NCBI GenBank assembly: GCA_024349765.1
Contig: AP026073.1
Location: forward strand, 4,402,001 to 4,466,000
Direction of reading: 5' to 3'
DNA length: 64,000 bases
Source of the DNA: Streptomyces nigrescens
GTDB lineage: Bacteria > Actinomycetota > Actinomycetes > Streptomycetales > Streptomycetaceae
The translations under genes and the position numbers were made by a program. A model generated the notes under the pieces. The model was not told the origin of the DNA. It searched no databases and saw only the letters and a program-made list of their open reading frames with translations. Shown here in pieces: positions 31,264-39,685 of this stretch. Position 1 is the stretch's first letter. Every line of letters begins with the position of its first letter.

Positions 31264-33185
31264 TTGCGCCGCTCCTCCGCGGCCCGCGCCTCGTCGGGGT
31301 GCGCCGCGTAGTACGCGTCGTGCTTCATCATCACGTCCGCCTTCTTCATGTAGAGGGAACCCCAGCTCACGCCCCCGACCTCCGGATCTGTGTCGAGCGG
31401 GACCCCGAAGAAGTCCATCGACATCGTCTTGCCGACCTCCCGCGCAACGTCCTCCGCGATGTCGGCTGGCGCGCAGCCCAACGCCTCGTCATGGATGGGG
31501 AGAAGCAGGTACTCCGTCAGCCCCTTGTCGTCCATGTCGACGAGGGCCTGACACAGCACGTCGCGGGCTGTGCTCTGGACCATGTAGTTGGTCGCCGCGT
31601 ACACCCGGTCCCTGTCGAGCGGGAGTCGCCGGCCAACAGGGGTGCGAACCACGAAGCCTCGCGCGCGTGCTTCACGCTGCAGGTGGCTGCTGTACCGCTT
31701 GATACCTCGGTACGTTCGGTCGTACGCGCTGATGGCCTTCTTCACGTCGGGGAGCGGGGCGCCGGTCTGCCGGGACAACGTCAGCGCGCCGCCTCCGTAG
31801 ACCTTGCCGAAGCCCACGCCCTTGCACAGCTTGCGATGAAACGACGTGAAGTCGGGGCCGTAGATCAGTTCCGCCGTGAAGGCGTGGAGATCACGCCCCT
31901 CCGCGATCGCCCGCTTCATCACGGACTCATCCGCCAGCGCCGCAAGCACGCGCATCTCTACCGCGGAATAGTCCACGGAGAAGATCCGGTGTCCCTCGTC
32001 GGGCAGGAGCGCCCGGCGAATCGTCCAGTCCCCTGACGGGAGCTGCTGGAGTGGCGGCCCGGATATGGACATGCGCGCTGTCCGGGCCTGAAGGCTGTTG
32101 ATGTTGTAATGAATACGCCCGGCGGCGTCCAGGCCGTCGCGCATGGCTATGCCGTACGACGACCTCCACTTGCCAGCGCGCTTACTCCGAAGTACGGCGT
32201 CCGCTAGGGGGTTAGGCGTCCGTGCTCCTCGTCGTTGCCAGGACGTGTCCAGGTCGGCCAGGTCCAGGAGGATCGCCTTATCCACCTTCAGCGCCCCGGA
32301 CGGCGTCTTCTCCGTCAGGGTCTCGCCCATTCCAACGAGGGCGGCGCTTACCTGCGCCGTGGCGTTCACGGATGTCACGCCGTAGCGCTCCGCTATGAGC
32401 GCCTGCTCCCGGGCCTCTTCCTCCAGCCGACCAACGAGGGCCGTGACGTAGTCGTGGTCGACCCTCATCCCCCGCCGCATCATCTTGCAGCAGATCGTCA
32501 TAACCCGGTGCTCGAAGTCGACGAGCGGCCGGCCGACACCCACCTTCCGGAGTTGCTCCTCCAGAATGGGCAGCAGGCGAGACGCAAAAATCACGTCCAG
32601 CCCTGCGTACTGCAGATACGTCGGGTGGTTGATGTCGATCGCGCGCCAGCCCGTAGCCTTCGTCTCACCGATGCTGCGGAAGACGGCCGTCAGGTCGCCC
32701 TGCGTGTCGGGGGCGGACGGGTCGACGTGGAGTGCGGACAACTCCTTCAATCCCAGCCCTGTACCGCCCTCCGCCCGAAGGCGGGGGTCGTACATGTGGG
32801 CCAGGATCTTGGAGTCGGTCACGCGCGGCGCCAGCGTCTCCAGGGGCGTGGAGAGGTGGCGGTCCAGAACCAGCAGATCGAACGGGGCGTTATGCACCAC
32901 CATCCGCGGCAGGACGGAGAGCGCCCAGCGGGCAGCCTCCGCCATCTCCGGCCGGCCTTCGACCTGGAGGACGTAGGCGTCCACGGCGTTGCCCAGCTGC
33001 ACCGTGCGCAGGCCGTACGTCGGGCTGTAGATGTCCAGGCCCGTCGTCTCCGTGTCCAGGGCGGTGACAAGGCCGTTGCGCGCCTGGTGCTCCACGAACG
33101 CACGGAAGGACTGAAGATCGCGACCGTCCTCCGGGACGTGCGTCACGGTCTCAGTGCCGGCCACGGTATAGCGCAGATGCTTCAT
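31260..33185 (-). CDS. Phage family A DNA polymerase
   Basis: A 641-residue polymerase. The N-terminal 3'-5' exonuclease has TALDTETTGLD near 45 and further Asp residues in NAPFDLLV and YAGLDVIF. The palm motifs are A (FSVDYSAVEMRVLAAL), B (RKLCKGVGFGKVYGG) and C (PIHDEAL). There is no 5' nuclease domain, as in most phage enzymes. It would replicate the phage genome together with the neighbouring primase/helicase, whose stop overlaps its ATG. The ATG at 33185 is preferred over a long upstream extension that lies inside the primase gene. Confidence 0.95.
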   Translation of the reverse strand: MKHLRYTVAGTETVTHVPEDGRDLQSFRAFVEHQARNGLVTALDTETTGLDIYSPTYGLRTVQLGNAVDAYVLQVEGRPEMAEAARWALSVLPRMVVHNAPFDLLVLDRHLSTPLETLAPRVTDSKILAHMYDPRLRAEGGTGLGLKELSALHVDPSAPDTQGDLTAVFRSIGETKATGWRAIDINHPTYLQYAGLDVIFASRLLPILEEQLRKVGVGRPLVDFEHRVMTICCKMMRRGMRVDHDYVTALVGRLEEEAREQALIAERYGVTSVNATAQVSAALVGMGETLTEKTPSGALKVDKAILLDLADLDTSWQRRGARTPNPLADAVLRSKRAGKWRSSYGIAMRDGLDAAGRIHYNINSLQARTARMSISGPPLQQLPSGDWTIRRALLPDEGHRIFSVDYSAVEMRVLAALADESVMKRAIAEGRDLHAFTAELIYGPDFTSFHRKLCKGVGFGKVYGGGALTLSRQTGAPLPDVKKAISAYDRTYRGIKRYSSHLQREARARGFVVRTPVGRRLPLDRDRVYAATNYMVQSTARDVLCQALVDMDDKGLTEYLLLPIHDEALGCAPADIAEDVAREVGKTMSMDFFGVPLDTDPEVGGVSWGSLYMKKADVMMKHDAYYAAHPDEARAAEERRK

Positions 33186-35665
33186 GATGCCTCCCTTTGC
33201 TGTCCGAAGATGTCCCGGCCCGCATCCGGCTTGCCCGGTGGTTCTGCGTCGACGACTTCCGCGAGTCGATTCGCGGTCTCCCGCTCCGCGTCCGTCATGA
33301 GACGGATGTTGTTGAAGCCCCAGCGCCCGGCGCGCTTGTCCTTCGGGAAGTGACGGCTCTCCATCTCGACGCCAAGTGCCCAGCCAGAGAGCACTTCCTT
33401 CCGGCTCAGGCCGGCGTCCTCGGCCCACTCCGCGTAGGCCCGGCGGAGAGCCATAGGAGCGACTCGGGCGCCCTCTTCCTGGACGAGGCGCGCGGCGATG
33501 AACTCGGCCAATCTGTCTTCGCTCTCGCGATAGTCCTGCGTGGCGGAAGCAACCGACGTCGGTTCGCCTAGCCCGCCCTCGTACCACTCCTGCGCGCCGC
33601 GGACGGCCCAAGCGAGAATGCCTTCCGCCTCCGCGCGGAGCGCCGCAGGCAGGGTCTTGTCCGCCTTCGCCCCGCGGAACGTGGCTTCGAAGGGGATCAG
33701 CTTCACCCGTCTCCAGACGCCGAGATCCTGCGACAAGATGGCCGGCTTGTAGTTGCCGGCGACCATGAGCAGGAACGACGGAACGTAGGTGAAGGGGTTG
33801 CTGTGCAGGAAGCGCGCCGTCACCGGGTCGCCACCGGTCAATTGCTTGACCAGCGCCTCCGCCAGGCGTGAGTACTTCTCTGTCTCGCTCGCCGTCACGA
33901 GGCGCGCGCCACGGAGGGACGCCAGTTCTGGCGACGCTTGACCTACGGCCGTGCGCTGCTCAAAGGTGCTGAACTCCGTCGACTTAGTGACGCCGTGGAA
34001 CACATGGAGGACGGCGTCCAAGAACACCGACTTTCCGTTCGCCCCTTGGCCGTGCATGAAGACGAAGCACTGTTCCGCGGTGCTGCCGGTGATCCCGTAG
34101 CCGACGAGCCGACGCATGAACGCCGGCATCTCCGGGTGATTCGGGAAGACCTCCGCGAGGAATCGCTCCCACCTGTCCGCCGGTGCGTCCGGTCGGTATG
34201 CGACGTTTAGGCGCCGGGTGATGAGGTCTTCCGGACGGTGGGGGTGAAGCTCTCCCGTCCGCAAGTTCACCGTCCCGTTTTTCACGCTCAGAAGCTCCGG
34301 GTCCGCGTCGAAGTCGACAGCCCGCGTCGGCACCCCGGGCACAGACGGAAGCTCCTTCAGGACGGCGTCGATGCTGCGGTTCGTCAGGGCCTTCAGCGCC
34401 AGCCTGCGCGACGAGTCGTCGCCGGACGCCAGCAACTCCGCGCCCATGTGGTGCAGTGCCTCACGGACCGCTTCAGAGTCCGGCGTCCAGATCGTCCCGT
34501 CCCAGACGAGGAACCCAAGCCCGCGTGCGTACCGCACTCCCCCACCGTCACGAGCCATGAAGTCCCGCAGGCGGACGGCAATGCCGACGTCGGTGTTGTC
34601 GAACATCTGCCGCGCGGACATGTCCATCTCCGCCAGGGCGGCGTCCGTCGCGGGGAGGTCCGGCTCCGCGGACGGCGGGAGCGCCGGTGCCGACGTCTTC
34701 TCCTCCACGACAACGGCCGCACGAACGGCCGCATGGAGTTGCCCCGGGAAGGTCTCCGGGTCCCGCTCGCGCCAGTCCGTCAGGTCGTCGCCCTCGTGCG
34801 GGATCTCCAGGCGACGGACCATGACGCCAGCCCGAACGAGCGAGACGGCCAGGGAGTCAGTGAAGCCCTGGCCGGCCCGGTCCCGGTCGCCGCACAGGAC
34901 GACGTCAAGGCCCTGCAGCCCGGCCGCCAGTTCGGCCACGAGAGCGCCGTTACGGGCCAGCCCGGCACCGCGGATAGCCACGGCGTCGTAGCCCGCTCCA
35001 ACGGCCGTGAGAGCGTCGCCAGGGCCCTCACAGATCAGGATCGTGTCGTACCCGGCACCGCTCCGGAGAACGGAGTACTTGCTCCAGACCTTCCCCGGCA
35101 AGTTGGCCAGGCTGACCCAGCGGGCAGGGCACTTGCCGGAGAGATCCCGGCCCTGCAATCCGCGGATCACCCCGTCAAAGCCGACGAACGGGACCGTCAC
35201 CCGCGGGTACCGAGTGAAACCCCGCGACAGCCACGGCTGCGGACGGTCACCCGGCGCCGCGTACCCCACGCCCAGATCTTCCGACTGCTCAGCCGTCAGA
35301 CCGAACCGCTTCGCCAGGTAGGCGACAGCTTCCGCCGACGAGGAGAGCGCCGCCGACGTCTCGTCGACGAACATCTTCAGGCCCGCAATCTCCGCCGGGC
35401 CGATGCTCTCCGGCGCCTTTGCGCTGACGGTCTTCACGCCCTGGCCGTCGACGTCGAAGAGGTCGCTTGTCGTCAGCTTCAGCTTCTCCAGGATCGCCGT
35501 CCGGTCGCACCCGGTGCGGCAGACGATCAGAAGCTTCCCGTCATCCTTCAACGTCAGCTTCAGCGACGGGTGGGCACGGTCGTTGTGCGCCGGACACAGC
35601 GCGAGGTAACCATCATGGTCTTCTTCTACGCCCTTCAGCCGGCTAAGGATGTCGGTCAGTCGCAC
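33182..35665 (-). CDS. Phage primase/helicase (Toprim, SF3)
   Basis: An 827-residue fusion. Near the N-terminus, CPAHNDRAHPSLKL...CRTGC is a CHC2-type zinc finger. A Toprim domain follows (ILICEGPGDALTA; GDRDRAGQGF), then a D5-type linker domain. The C-terminal half is a superfamily 3 helicase with Walker A GQGANGKSV near 620. One protein can thus prime and unwind. The GTG at 35665 is chosen for its GGGGAG site; the open frame upstream is a hairpin-containing leader. It forms an operon with the polymerase and HNH genes. Confidence 0.93.
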   Translation of the reverse strand: MRLTDILSRLKGVEEDHDGYLALCPAHNDRAHPSLKLTLKDDGKLLIVCRTGCDRTAILEKLKLTTSDLFDVDGQGVKTVSAKAPESIGPAEIAGLKMFVDETSAALSSSAEAVAYLAKRFGLTAEQSEDLGVGYAAPGDRPQPWLSRGFTRYPRVTVPFVGFDGVIRGLQGRDLSGKCPARWVSLANLPGKVWSKYSVLRSGAGYDTILICEGPGDALTAVGAGYDAVAIRGAGLARNGALVAELAAGLQGLDVVLCGDRDRAGQGFTDSLAVSLVRAGVMVRRLEIPHEGDDLTDWRERDPETFPGQLHAAVRAAVVVEEKTSAPALPPSAEPDLPATDAALAEMDMSARQMFDNTDVGIAVRLRDFMARDGGGVRYARGLGFLVWDGTIWTPDSEAVREALHHMGAELLASGDDSSRRLALKALTNRSIDAVLKELPSVPGVPTRAVDFDADPELLSVKNGTVNLRTGELHPHRPEDLITRRLNVAYRPDAPADRWERFLAEVFPNHPEMPAFMRRLVGYGITGSTAEQCFVFMHGQGANGKSVFLDAVLHVFHGVTKSTEFSTFEQRTAVGQASPELASLRGARLVTASETEKYSRLAEALVKQLTGGDPVTARFLHSNPFTYVPSFLLMVAGNYKPAILSQDLGVWRRVKLIPFEATFRGAKADKTLPAALRAEAEGILAWAVRGAQEWYEGGLGEPTSVASATQDYRESEDRLAEFIAARLVQEEGARVAPMALRRAYAEWAEDAGLSRKEVLSGWALGVEMESRHFPKDKRAGRWGFNNIRLMTDAERETANRLAEVVDAEPPGKPDAGRDIFGQQREAS

Positions 35666-35691
35666 GCCTCTCCCCTCTCTTGTGCATGGCG

Positions 35692-35717
35692 AAGGGGCGC
35701 CCCGGAGGACGCCCCTT
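35692..35717 (-). terminator. Hairpin in the primase leader
   Basis: Stem aaggggcg / cgcccctt lies between the small genes at 35742 and the primase start. It may terminate or attenuate readthrough into replication genes. Confidence 0.6.
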
Positions 35718-35741
35718 GCGTGCGTGTGTGATGTGCGGTTG

Positions 35742-35897
35742 TTAGTCGGCGAACATCTCAGCCCAGCTCTCCGGCGGAACGGCCTCGTACACAGGCCCTC
35801 CGGGGGTGTGGTCCAGGGCAAACAGCATCAGTTGCTCCCGTCCCCGGTCGTACGCGATGGCCATGCGGACGGCCTTTTCGTCGCGTGCCCCTTCCAC
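35742..35897 (-). CDS. Small acidic protein (possibly frameshifted with 35828-35938)
   Basis: A frame of up to 51 residues from a GTG at 35897, or 40 from an ATG at 35864. It contains DEKAVRMAIAYDRGREQLML and ends WAEMFAD. The sequence is protein-like, but no good ribosome binding site precedes either start. The gene at 35828-35938 has an excellent site and would continue naturally into this frame after a -1 shift at AAGGGGC. Confidence 0.45.
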   Translation of the reverse strand: MEGARDEKAVRMAIAYDRGREQLMLFALDHTPGGPVYEAVPPESWAEMFAD

Positions 35898-35938
35898 TCC
35901 TCGCGACGCCACGGGACGTAGCTGATGTATGGGTCCAT
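35828..35938 (-). CDS. Small protein with strong ribosome binding site
   Basis: A 36-residue frame beginning MDPYISYVPWRREEWKG. GGAGG lies seven bases before the ATG, which overlaps the upstream stop (TAATG). The first half looks coding and the second half does not, consistent with a shift into the overlapping frame. Confidence 0.45.
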   Translation of the reverse strand: MDPYISYVPWRREEWKGHATKRPSAWPSRTTGDGSN

Positions 35939-36342
35939 TACGACGCCTCCCGGTGTTCCTCGTCGATGTCGTACCAGCGGTCGAAGTCGGCGTCCTTCAA
36001 CGCCTCCTCCATATCCCGGAGCCGCGCAACCAGCCGCACGTCCGTCGCGATGGAGCGCACCGCGTAGCCGTCACCCGTCGCCCCGCGAGCCTTCTTCACG
36101 AAGGCGACGCCAAAGGGCTCACCGGCGTTGATCGCCTCCCGGTCGGCCTGGCGGACGAAGGAGGGGAGGTCGATGGACTTCACGTTCTTGGCTTCGATGA
36201 TGTGGAGCGGGTAGCCGTGAAGGTCGCCCTGATCCTTGTTGCCCATCTGGACAACGCGCCGGACGGTGAAGCCGAGATCGTTCAGGTAGTCGCGGAGTTC
36301 GGACTCGTAGCGAGTGCCCTTCGCCTTGTTGGCGTTACTCAC
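35938..36342 (-). CDS. Putative PD-(D/E)XK-type nuclease/resolvase
   Basis: A 134-residue protein whose layout fits a small restriction-fold nuclease: RYESELRDYLNDLGFTVRR (catalytic Glu helix), KDQGDLHGY (Asp) and LHIIEAKNVKS (ExK). Such proteins serve as phage Holliday-junction resolvases or repair nucleases. The GTG start overlaps the preceding stop. Its place upstream of the replication genes supports a DNA role. Confidence 0.7.
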   Translation of the reverse strand: MSNANKAKGTRYESELRDYLNDLGFTVRRVVQMGNKDQGDLHGYPLHIIEAKNVKSIDLPSFVRQADREAINAGEPFGVAFVKKARGATGDGYAVRSIATDVRLVARLRDMEEALKDADFDRWYDIDEEHREAS

Positions 36343-36482
36343 CCTTCCTCCGTCTCCCTCATCAGCTCCGGCGTGAGCCACGAGGCGTACACGCACTGCG
36401 GCATGGTGAACTCCGCCGGCTCTTGGTCGGGCCAGGCACGGACGACGCGTGTGTCCGGCTCGCGGATCAGACGTCCGTCCAC
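36339..36482 (-). CDS. Hypothetical small protein
   Basis: A 47-residue frame from a GTG at 36482 (VDGRLIREPDTRVVRAW...). GGAGGTG lies upstream. It is coupled to the nuclease gene by GTGA. Not recognised. Confidence 0.5.
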   Translation of the reverse strand: MDGRLIREPDTRVVRAWPDQEPAEFTMPQCVYASWLTPELMRETEEG

Positions 36483-36667
36483 GTCGGCGTCACCTCCACC
36501 AAGGGGCCGAAGTTCCCTTCGACGTTGCTCGCCGGAACCACGTCGAAGGGCTCTACGTCGTCGTACATCGAGGCAGCGAACGCGATGAAGAGCAGGGCGG
36601 AATGACTCACTGCCTGCCACACGTCGCCAGTCCGGTCGCGGTAGAAGTGCCCGGTCTCGTAGGTCAC
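36467..36667 (-). CDS. Hypothetical small protein
   Basis: A 66-residue acidic protein (MTYETGHFYRDRTGDVWQAVSHS) resembling a small beta-barrel. It overlaps the next gene by 16 bases. Not recognised. Confidence 0.6.
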   Translation of the reverse strand: MTYETGHFYRDRTGDVWQAVSHSALLFIAFAASMYDDVEPFDVVPASNVEGNFGPLVEVTPTWTDV

Positions 36668-36951
36668 TGGACATCACTCCACGTCGTGTGTGCTTCCTGA
36701 ATCCCGCACGAGACGACACCCCGCCGCATCAGACGGACGTCCTCCCCAGTCTCCGGGTCGGTGTAGTCGACGAAGCCCAGCGACGTGCGCTGTCCGCGGG
36801 CGGCGCCAATGGTGTTGTACGGGCCGTAGTACTCGGTGACGGTGTCGTCCGTTTCAACGTGCCTGCGCGCCTCGTCGTCCCACTTCGTCGCGTTTCGGAC
36901 AACGACCACGCGGTACACGTCCTGGCCGTCGCCGACCATGTGGCGCGCCAT
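36664..36951 (-). CDS. Hypothetical phage protein
   Basis: A 95-residue protein with YRVVVVRNATKWDDEARR and YYGPYNTIGAARGQRT. The latter resembles GPY...A...R segments in the next gene, suggesting the two share a fold. The ATG overlaps the upstream stop (TGATG). Confidence 0.6.
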   Translation of the reverse strand: MARHMVGDGQDVYRVVVVRNATKWDDEARRHVETDDTVTEYYGPYNTIGAARGQRTSLGFVDYTDPETGEDVRLMRRGVVSCGIQEAHTTWSDVQ

Positions 36952-37304
36952 CAGCCACCCCACTTGTTCGTCTCGGGGTCACGCTCGTCGAACGGCTCCC
37001 ACGCGAGGGAGGCGCGTTCCACGTAGATGCGAACGACACGGACGCCAACCTTCTCCGGGGGCGGTGCCGTGCGGTATCCCCCGCGCAGCAGCTCCGCAGC
37101 CTCCCGAGTCGCCTGACGTCGGGCGTTCTCTGCACTCTGATACGGGCCGCGGACGGCGGTCTGAATCTCGTCGTCCCACTCGTTCAGGTAGTAAGGGACG
37201 TCGCGGTTGTCCTGCCAGTGGTACGCAGGGTTGATCTTGCGATCCTGGTACTCCACGACAGAGCGCCACTGCTCCATGTCGTTGAGGCTGCCGTTGGTCG
37301 CCAT
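36951..37304 (-). CDS. Hypothetical phage protein, related to 36664-36951
   Basis: A 117-residue protein. YLNEWDDEIQTAVRGPYQSAENARRQATREA parallels the WDDEARR...YGPYNTIGAARGQ of its neighbour, so the pair may be diverged duplicates. Not recognised by family. Confidence 0.6.
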   Translation of the reverse strand: MATNGSLNDMEQWRSVVEYQDRKINPAYHWQDNRDVPYYLNEWDDEIQTAVRGPYQSAENARRQATREAAELLRGGYRTAPPPEKVGVRVVRIYVERASLAWEPFDERDPETNKWGG

Positions 37305-37501
37305 TACTTCTCTCCTCCATTCATCACGTGCACGAACGCCCCACGCGCGAATGCCACGCCCAGCGCATCCCAGTAACGGGGCCAGTCCTTGCGCGACGTC
37401 GCGGAGCGGAGGACGTAGATCAGGTCGTCCGGGCCGGCGTCACGGATAGTGCCAATGGCGGGCGCCATGGCGTCGGTGATGGTGTGCATGGTGCCGGGCA
37501 T
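37304..37501 (-). CDS. Hypothetical small protein
   Basis: A 65-residue protein (MPGTMHTITDAMAPAIGTIR...). TGATG couples it to the upstream gene. Not recognised. Confidence 0.55.
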   Translation of the reverse strand: MPGTMHTITDAMAPAIGTIRDAGPDDLIYVLRSATSRKDWPRYWDALGVAFARGAFVHVMNGGEK

Positions 37502-37668
37502 CAGTCGGCCACGTCCCCGCACAGCCAGACGACGCCCTCCGACTCGGAGTAGTCAACCCGGCGGATATCGAAGGCATCAGCGGCGTCAACATCGAGAAAC
37601 GCCACTGTGTCGCTGTGGGCAGTAATCGGCACCGTGTTGAGGGCGCGGATCAGCTCTCCGAAGGTCAT
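37501..37668 (-). CDS. Hypothetical small acidic protein
   Basis: A 55-residue acidic protein, MTFGELIRALNTVPITAH..., resembling the protein at 44088 (MTYGELRRRLNEMPLSA). The two appear to be paralogues. GAGGAGAG precedes the ATG. Confidence 0.6.
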   Translation of the reverse strand: MTFGELIRALNTVPITAHSDTVAFLDVDAADAFDIRRVDYSESEGVVWLCGDVAD

Positions 37669-37678
37669 ATGTCTCTCC

Positions 37679-37777
37679 TCAGTACGGCATCGGTTTCCCG
37701 CTCGGCGTCCGCGTGTCTTGCTCCTGCGGCCGGCGGGGCGTGGTCTGCTTGGGCTTCTGGATCTGGCGGGGGCTCAT
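37679..37777 (-). CDS. Very small basic protein
   Basis: A 32-residue Pro/Gln/Lys/Arg-rich peptide (MSPRQIQKPKQTTPRRPQ). Its ATG overlaps the upstream stop by four bases. Probably disordered. Confidence 0.45.
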   Translation of the reverse strand: MSPRQIQKPKQTTPRRPQEQDTRTPSGKPMPY

Positions 37778-37968
37778 GGAAGAACCCGCTCCACGTGTTC
37801 CAGCGTCAGCGTGGGTTGGCACGTGTTCGACGCGAACCCGGAGACCCGGTACAGGTCATACGACATGTCGAAGTTGTCGACCCGGACCCACACGGGGTCA
37901 CTCCAGAATTCCGGCGACCGGTGTTCGCCGTCGCTCGCTGCTGCGGCTGCAATCTGTTCGACGTTCAC
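37774..37968 (-). CDS. Hypothetical small protein
   Basis: A 64-residue protein from a GTG with GGGGAG upstream. Contains FWSDPVWVRVDNFDMSYDLYRV. Not recognised. Confidence 0.55.
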   Translation of the reverse strand: MNVEQIAAAAASDGEHRSPEFWSDPVWVRVDNFDMSYDLYRVSGFASNTCQPTLTLEHVERVLP

Positions 37969-38002
37969 GGCACTCCCCTCAGATCGTCGTCCTACGCACT
38001 CA

Positions 38003-38030
38003 GCCCCCGGGCCACGTGGGCGCCGGGGGC
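38003..38030 (-). terminator. Hairpin terminator
   Basis: Stem gcccccgg / ccgggggc with a 12-base loop, just after the stop at 38039. Confidence 0.75.
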
Positions 38031-38038
38031 GGGGTGTG

Positions 38039-38770
38039 CTAGATCTTGGTGAAGGGGCCGTACTGGTTGACGGCGCACGCAATGCTGTAACCGCTGGTAG
38101 ATGTGATCTCGTTGCGGGACAAGCCCCAGTCGCCGAAGATCTCACCGTCGATCCTGGCGAACTTCCAACGATCGCCGTCCCTGTCCTCGTAGGTCGCGCC
38201 CAGGTCGTACGTCACGCCGTCGTGGGTGAAGGTGTTCGCCGCCTGGCCGGTGACCTTCTCCACGTTCTCCGCGCAGAACCACCACACACGGCCCGACCCA
38301 CGGTCGACGTGGACACTGTTGTCATCGGTCTCCACGGAGAGCACGGTGAACTCGTCGCCCGCGCGGACACTCGCACCGTCCGCGCCGTCCGTGAGGACGC
38401 GGATACGGTCACCCGGCTTGATGGGGGCCGGCTCCACCTTCGTCAGGCTGTTCTGCGTCGGCGTCATGTGCGTGCCGTTGGGCTTCTCCACGACCCAGAG
38501 AAGCTCACCGTGGTACTCCGACTTGAACGGGCCGGCGACCAACTTCCCGCCACCTCCGTAGACGTAGGTCACTTCGTCGCCGACGGCGAAGGCGGGTACG
38601 GGGGTGAGCCACGCACCCCGCAGCTCTCGGCACGAGCTGTCGCCGAAGTCCACCAAGTAGTAGCCAGTCAGGTACGTACCCGCCTTCTGGTACGGCCCGT
38701 ACTTGATCTCTCCGGTCTCGGTGAATTCCGGGTGGGTTACCTTGTCGCCGATCTTGAACGTCTCTGCCAT
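38039..38770 (-). CDS. Multi-module SH3/KOW-like phage protein
   Basis: A 243-residue protein. Three similar beta modules start KIGDKVTHPEF, FAVGDEVTYVYGG and IKPGDRIRVLTDG, each in the GD-x-V style of KOW/SH3-like barrels. Such repeats bind nucleic acid or proteins. It is flanked by terminators on both sides, so it forms its own unit. The function is unknown. Confidence 0.65.
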   Translation of the reverse strand: MAETFKIGDKVTHPEFTETGEIKYGPYQKAGTYLTGYYLVDFGDSSCRELRGAWLTPVPAFAVGDEVTYVYGGGGKLVAGPFKSEYHGELLWVVEKPNGTHMTPTQNSLTKVEPAPIKPGDRIRVLTDGADGASVRAGDEFTVLSVETDDNSVHVDRGSGRVWWFCAENVEKVTGQAANTFTHDGVTYDLGATYEDRDGDRWKFARIDGEIFGDWGLSRNEITSTSGYSIACAVNQYGPFTKI

Positions 38771-38795
38771 GGTCTCTCCTCCATGCCGAACGAAA

Positions 38796-38822
38796 GCCCC
38801 CGCGTCGTCGGTGCGCGGGGGC
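38796..38822 (-). terminator. Hairpin terminator
   Basis: Stem gcccccgcg / cgcgggggc with a 9-base loop, downstream of the gene at 38849. Confidence 0.75.
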
Positions 38823-38848
38823 AAAGAAGCGCGAGTTGACTCGCGGTA

Positions 38849-39112
38849 CTACTCCGGGTCGCCGATGACTACCACATGTGCTGCCGCGATGACCTGCGGC
38901 GTCAGGGTCTGGCGTGCGATGAAGCCACTGTCCCGCCCCGTCGGTTGGACACGCAGCTTGGGGACCACGCGGCCGGTGCTCTTGTCGGTCAGCCGCTCCA
39001 GTACCTTCGCCTCAGTGTTGCGAACTACGTTCCCTTGGCGGGTCGGGTAGGCGATCATGGAGCCGACGCGAATTTCGGCGCCGGTGAAGTCGCACAGACG
39101 ACTCTTGCCCAT
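38849..39112 (-). CDS. Hypothetical phage protein
   Basis: An 87-residue beta-rich protein (FTGAEIRVGSMIAYPTRQGN; VVPKLRVQPTGR) similar in style to small SH3-like barrels. Not recognised. Confidence 0.65.
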   Translation of the reverse strand: MGKSRLCDFTGAEIRVGSMIAYPTRQGNVVRNTEAKVLERLTDKSTGRVVPKLRVQPTGRDSGFIARQTLTPQVIAAAHVVVIGDPE

Positions 39113-39120
39113 ATCTCTCC

Positions 39121-39597
39121 TCAGATGTGTGACCAGCTTTTACGCCGGACGATGAACGACACCATGGTTTTAGTAACGCCGAAGTTCCGCCCCAGATCAG
39201 TGCAGGTTTCCCCGAGCGCTGCGCGTCGGCGGATCTCGCGAACATCGGCCTCCGCCAACCTGGAGTTGGCGTTATCGACTCCCTTACCGCCCCCGCCGTA
39301 ACGACGGTTGTCGGCTGCCAGGCGCCACCGAAGATTCGACGCACGGTTGTCGTCTCGCACACGGTTAACGTGGTCGACGTCGAAGTCTGGGGCCGGACGA
39401 GGACCGTGAAACGCTTCGGCTACCAGCGTATGTACTCTGCGCCGGTGTCGAGCACCACGGTTGTACAGCCCCACCTGCAGGTACCCGCCTCGGTTCGGGT
39501 GCGCAGACAGTTTCTTCCGCGGGCCGTAAACGTCCCCGTCACTGCTCACGACGTAGCCGGGAAAGCCCTCGATCGGTACGAAGCTGACGCCGCCCAT
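39121..39597 (-). CDS. NUMOD4/HNH homing endonuclease
   Basis: A 158-residue free-standing homing endonuclease. NUMOD4 lies at the N-terminus (EGFPGYVVSSDGDVYGP), HNH_3 in the middle (FDVDHVNRVRDDNRASNLRW), and an HTH resolvase-like DNA-binding region at the end (LGETCTDLGRNFGVTKTMVSFIV). It is inserted between early genes and is probably selfish. Confidence 0.9.
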   Translation of the reverse strand: MGGVSFVPIEGFPGYVVSSDGDVYGPRKKLSAHPNRGGYLQVGLYNRGARHRRRVHTLVAEAFHGPRPAPDFDVDHVNRVRDDNRASNLRWRLAADNRRYGGGGKGVDNANSRLAEADVREIRRRAALGETCTDLGRNFGVTKTMVSFIVRRKSWSHI

Positions 39598-39625
39598 ACT
39601 CCCCCAGACTGGTAATCTCGTGGAT

Positions 39626-39671
39626 GCGCCCCGGGCCCCCGCCGACCTCTACTCGGCAGGGACCGGGGCGC
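39626..39671 (-). terminator. Nested hairpin terminator
   Basis: Outer stem gcgccccgg / ccggggcgc encloses a second stem gccga / tcggc. It lies after the stop of the gene at 39686. Confidence 0.7.
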
Positions 39672-39685
39672 TCGTGCGTGGTGGG

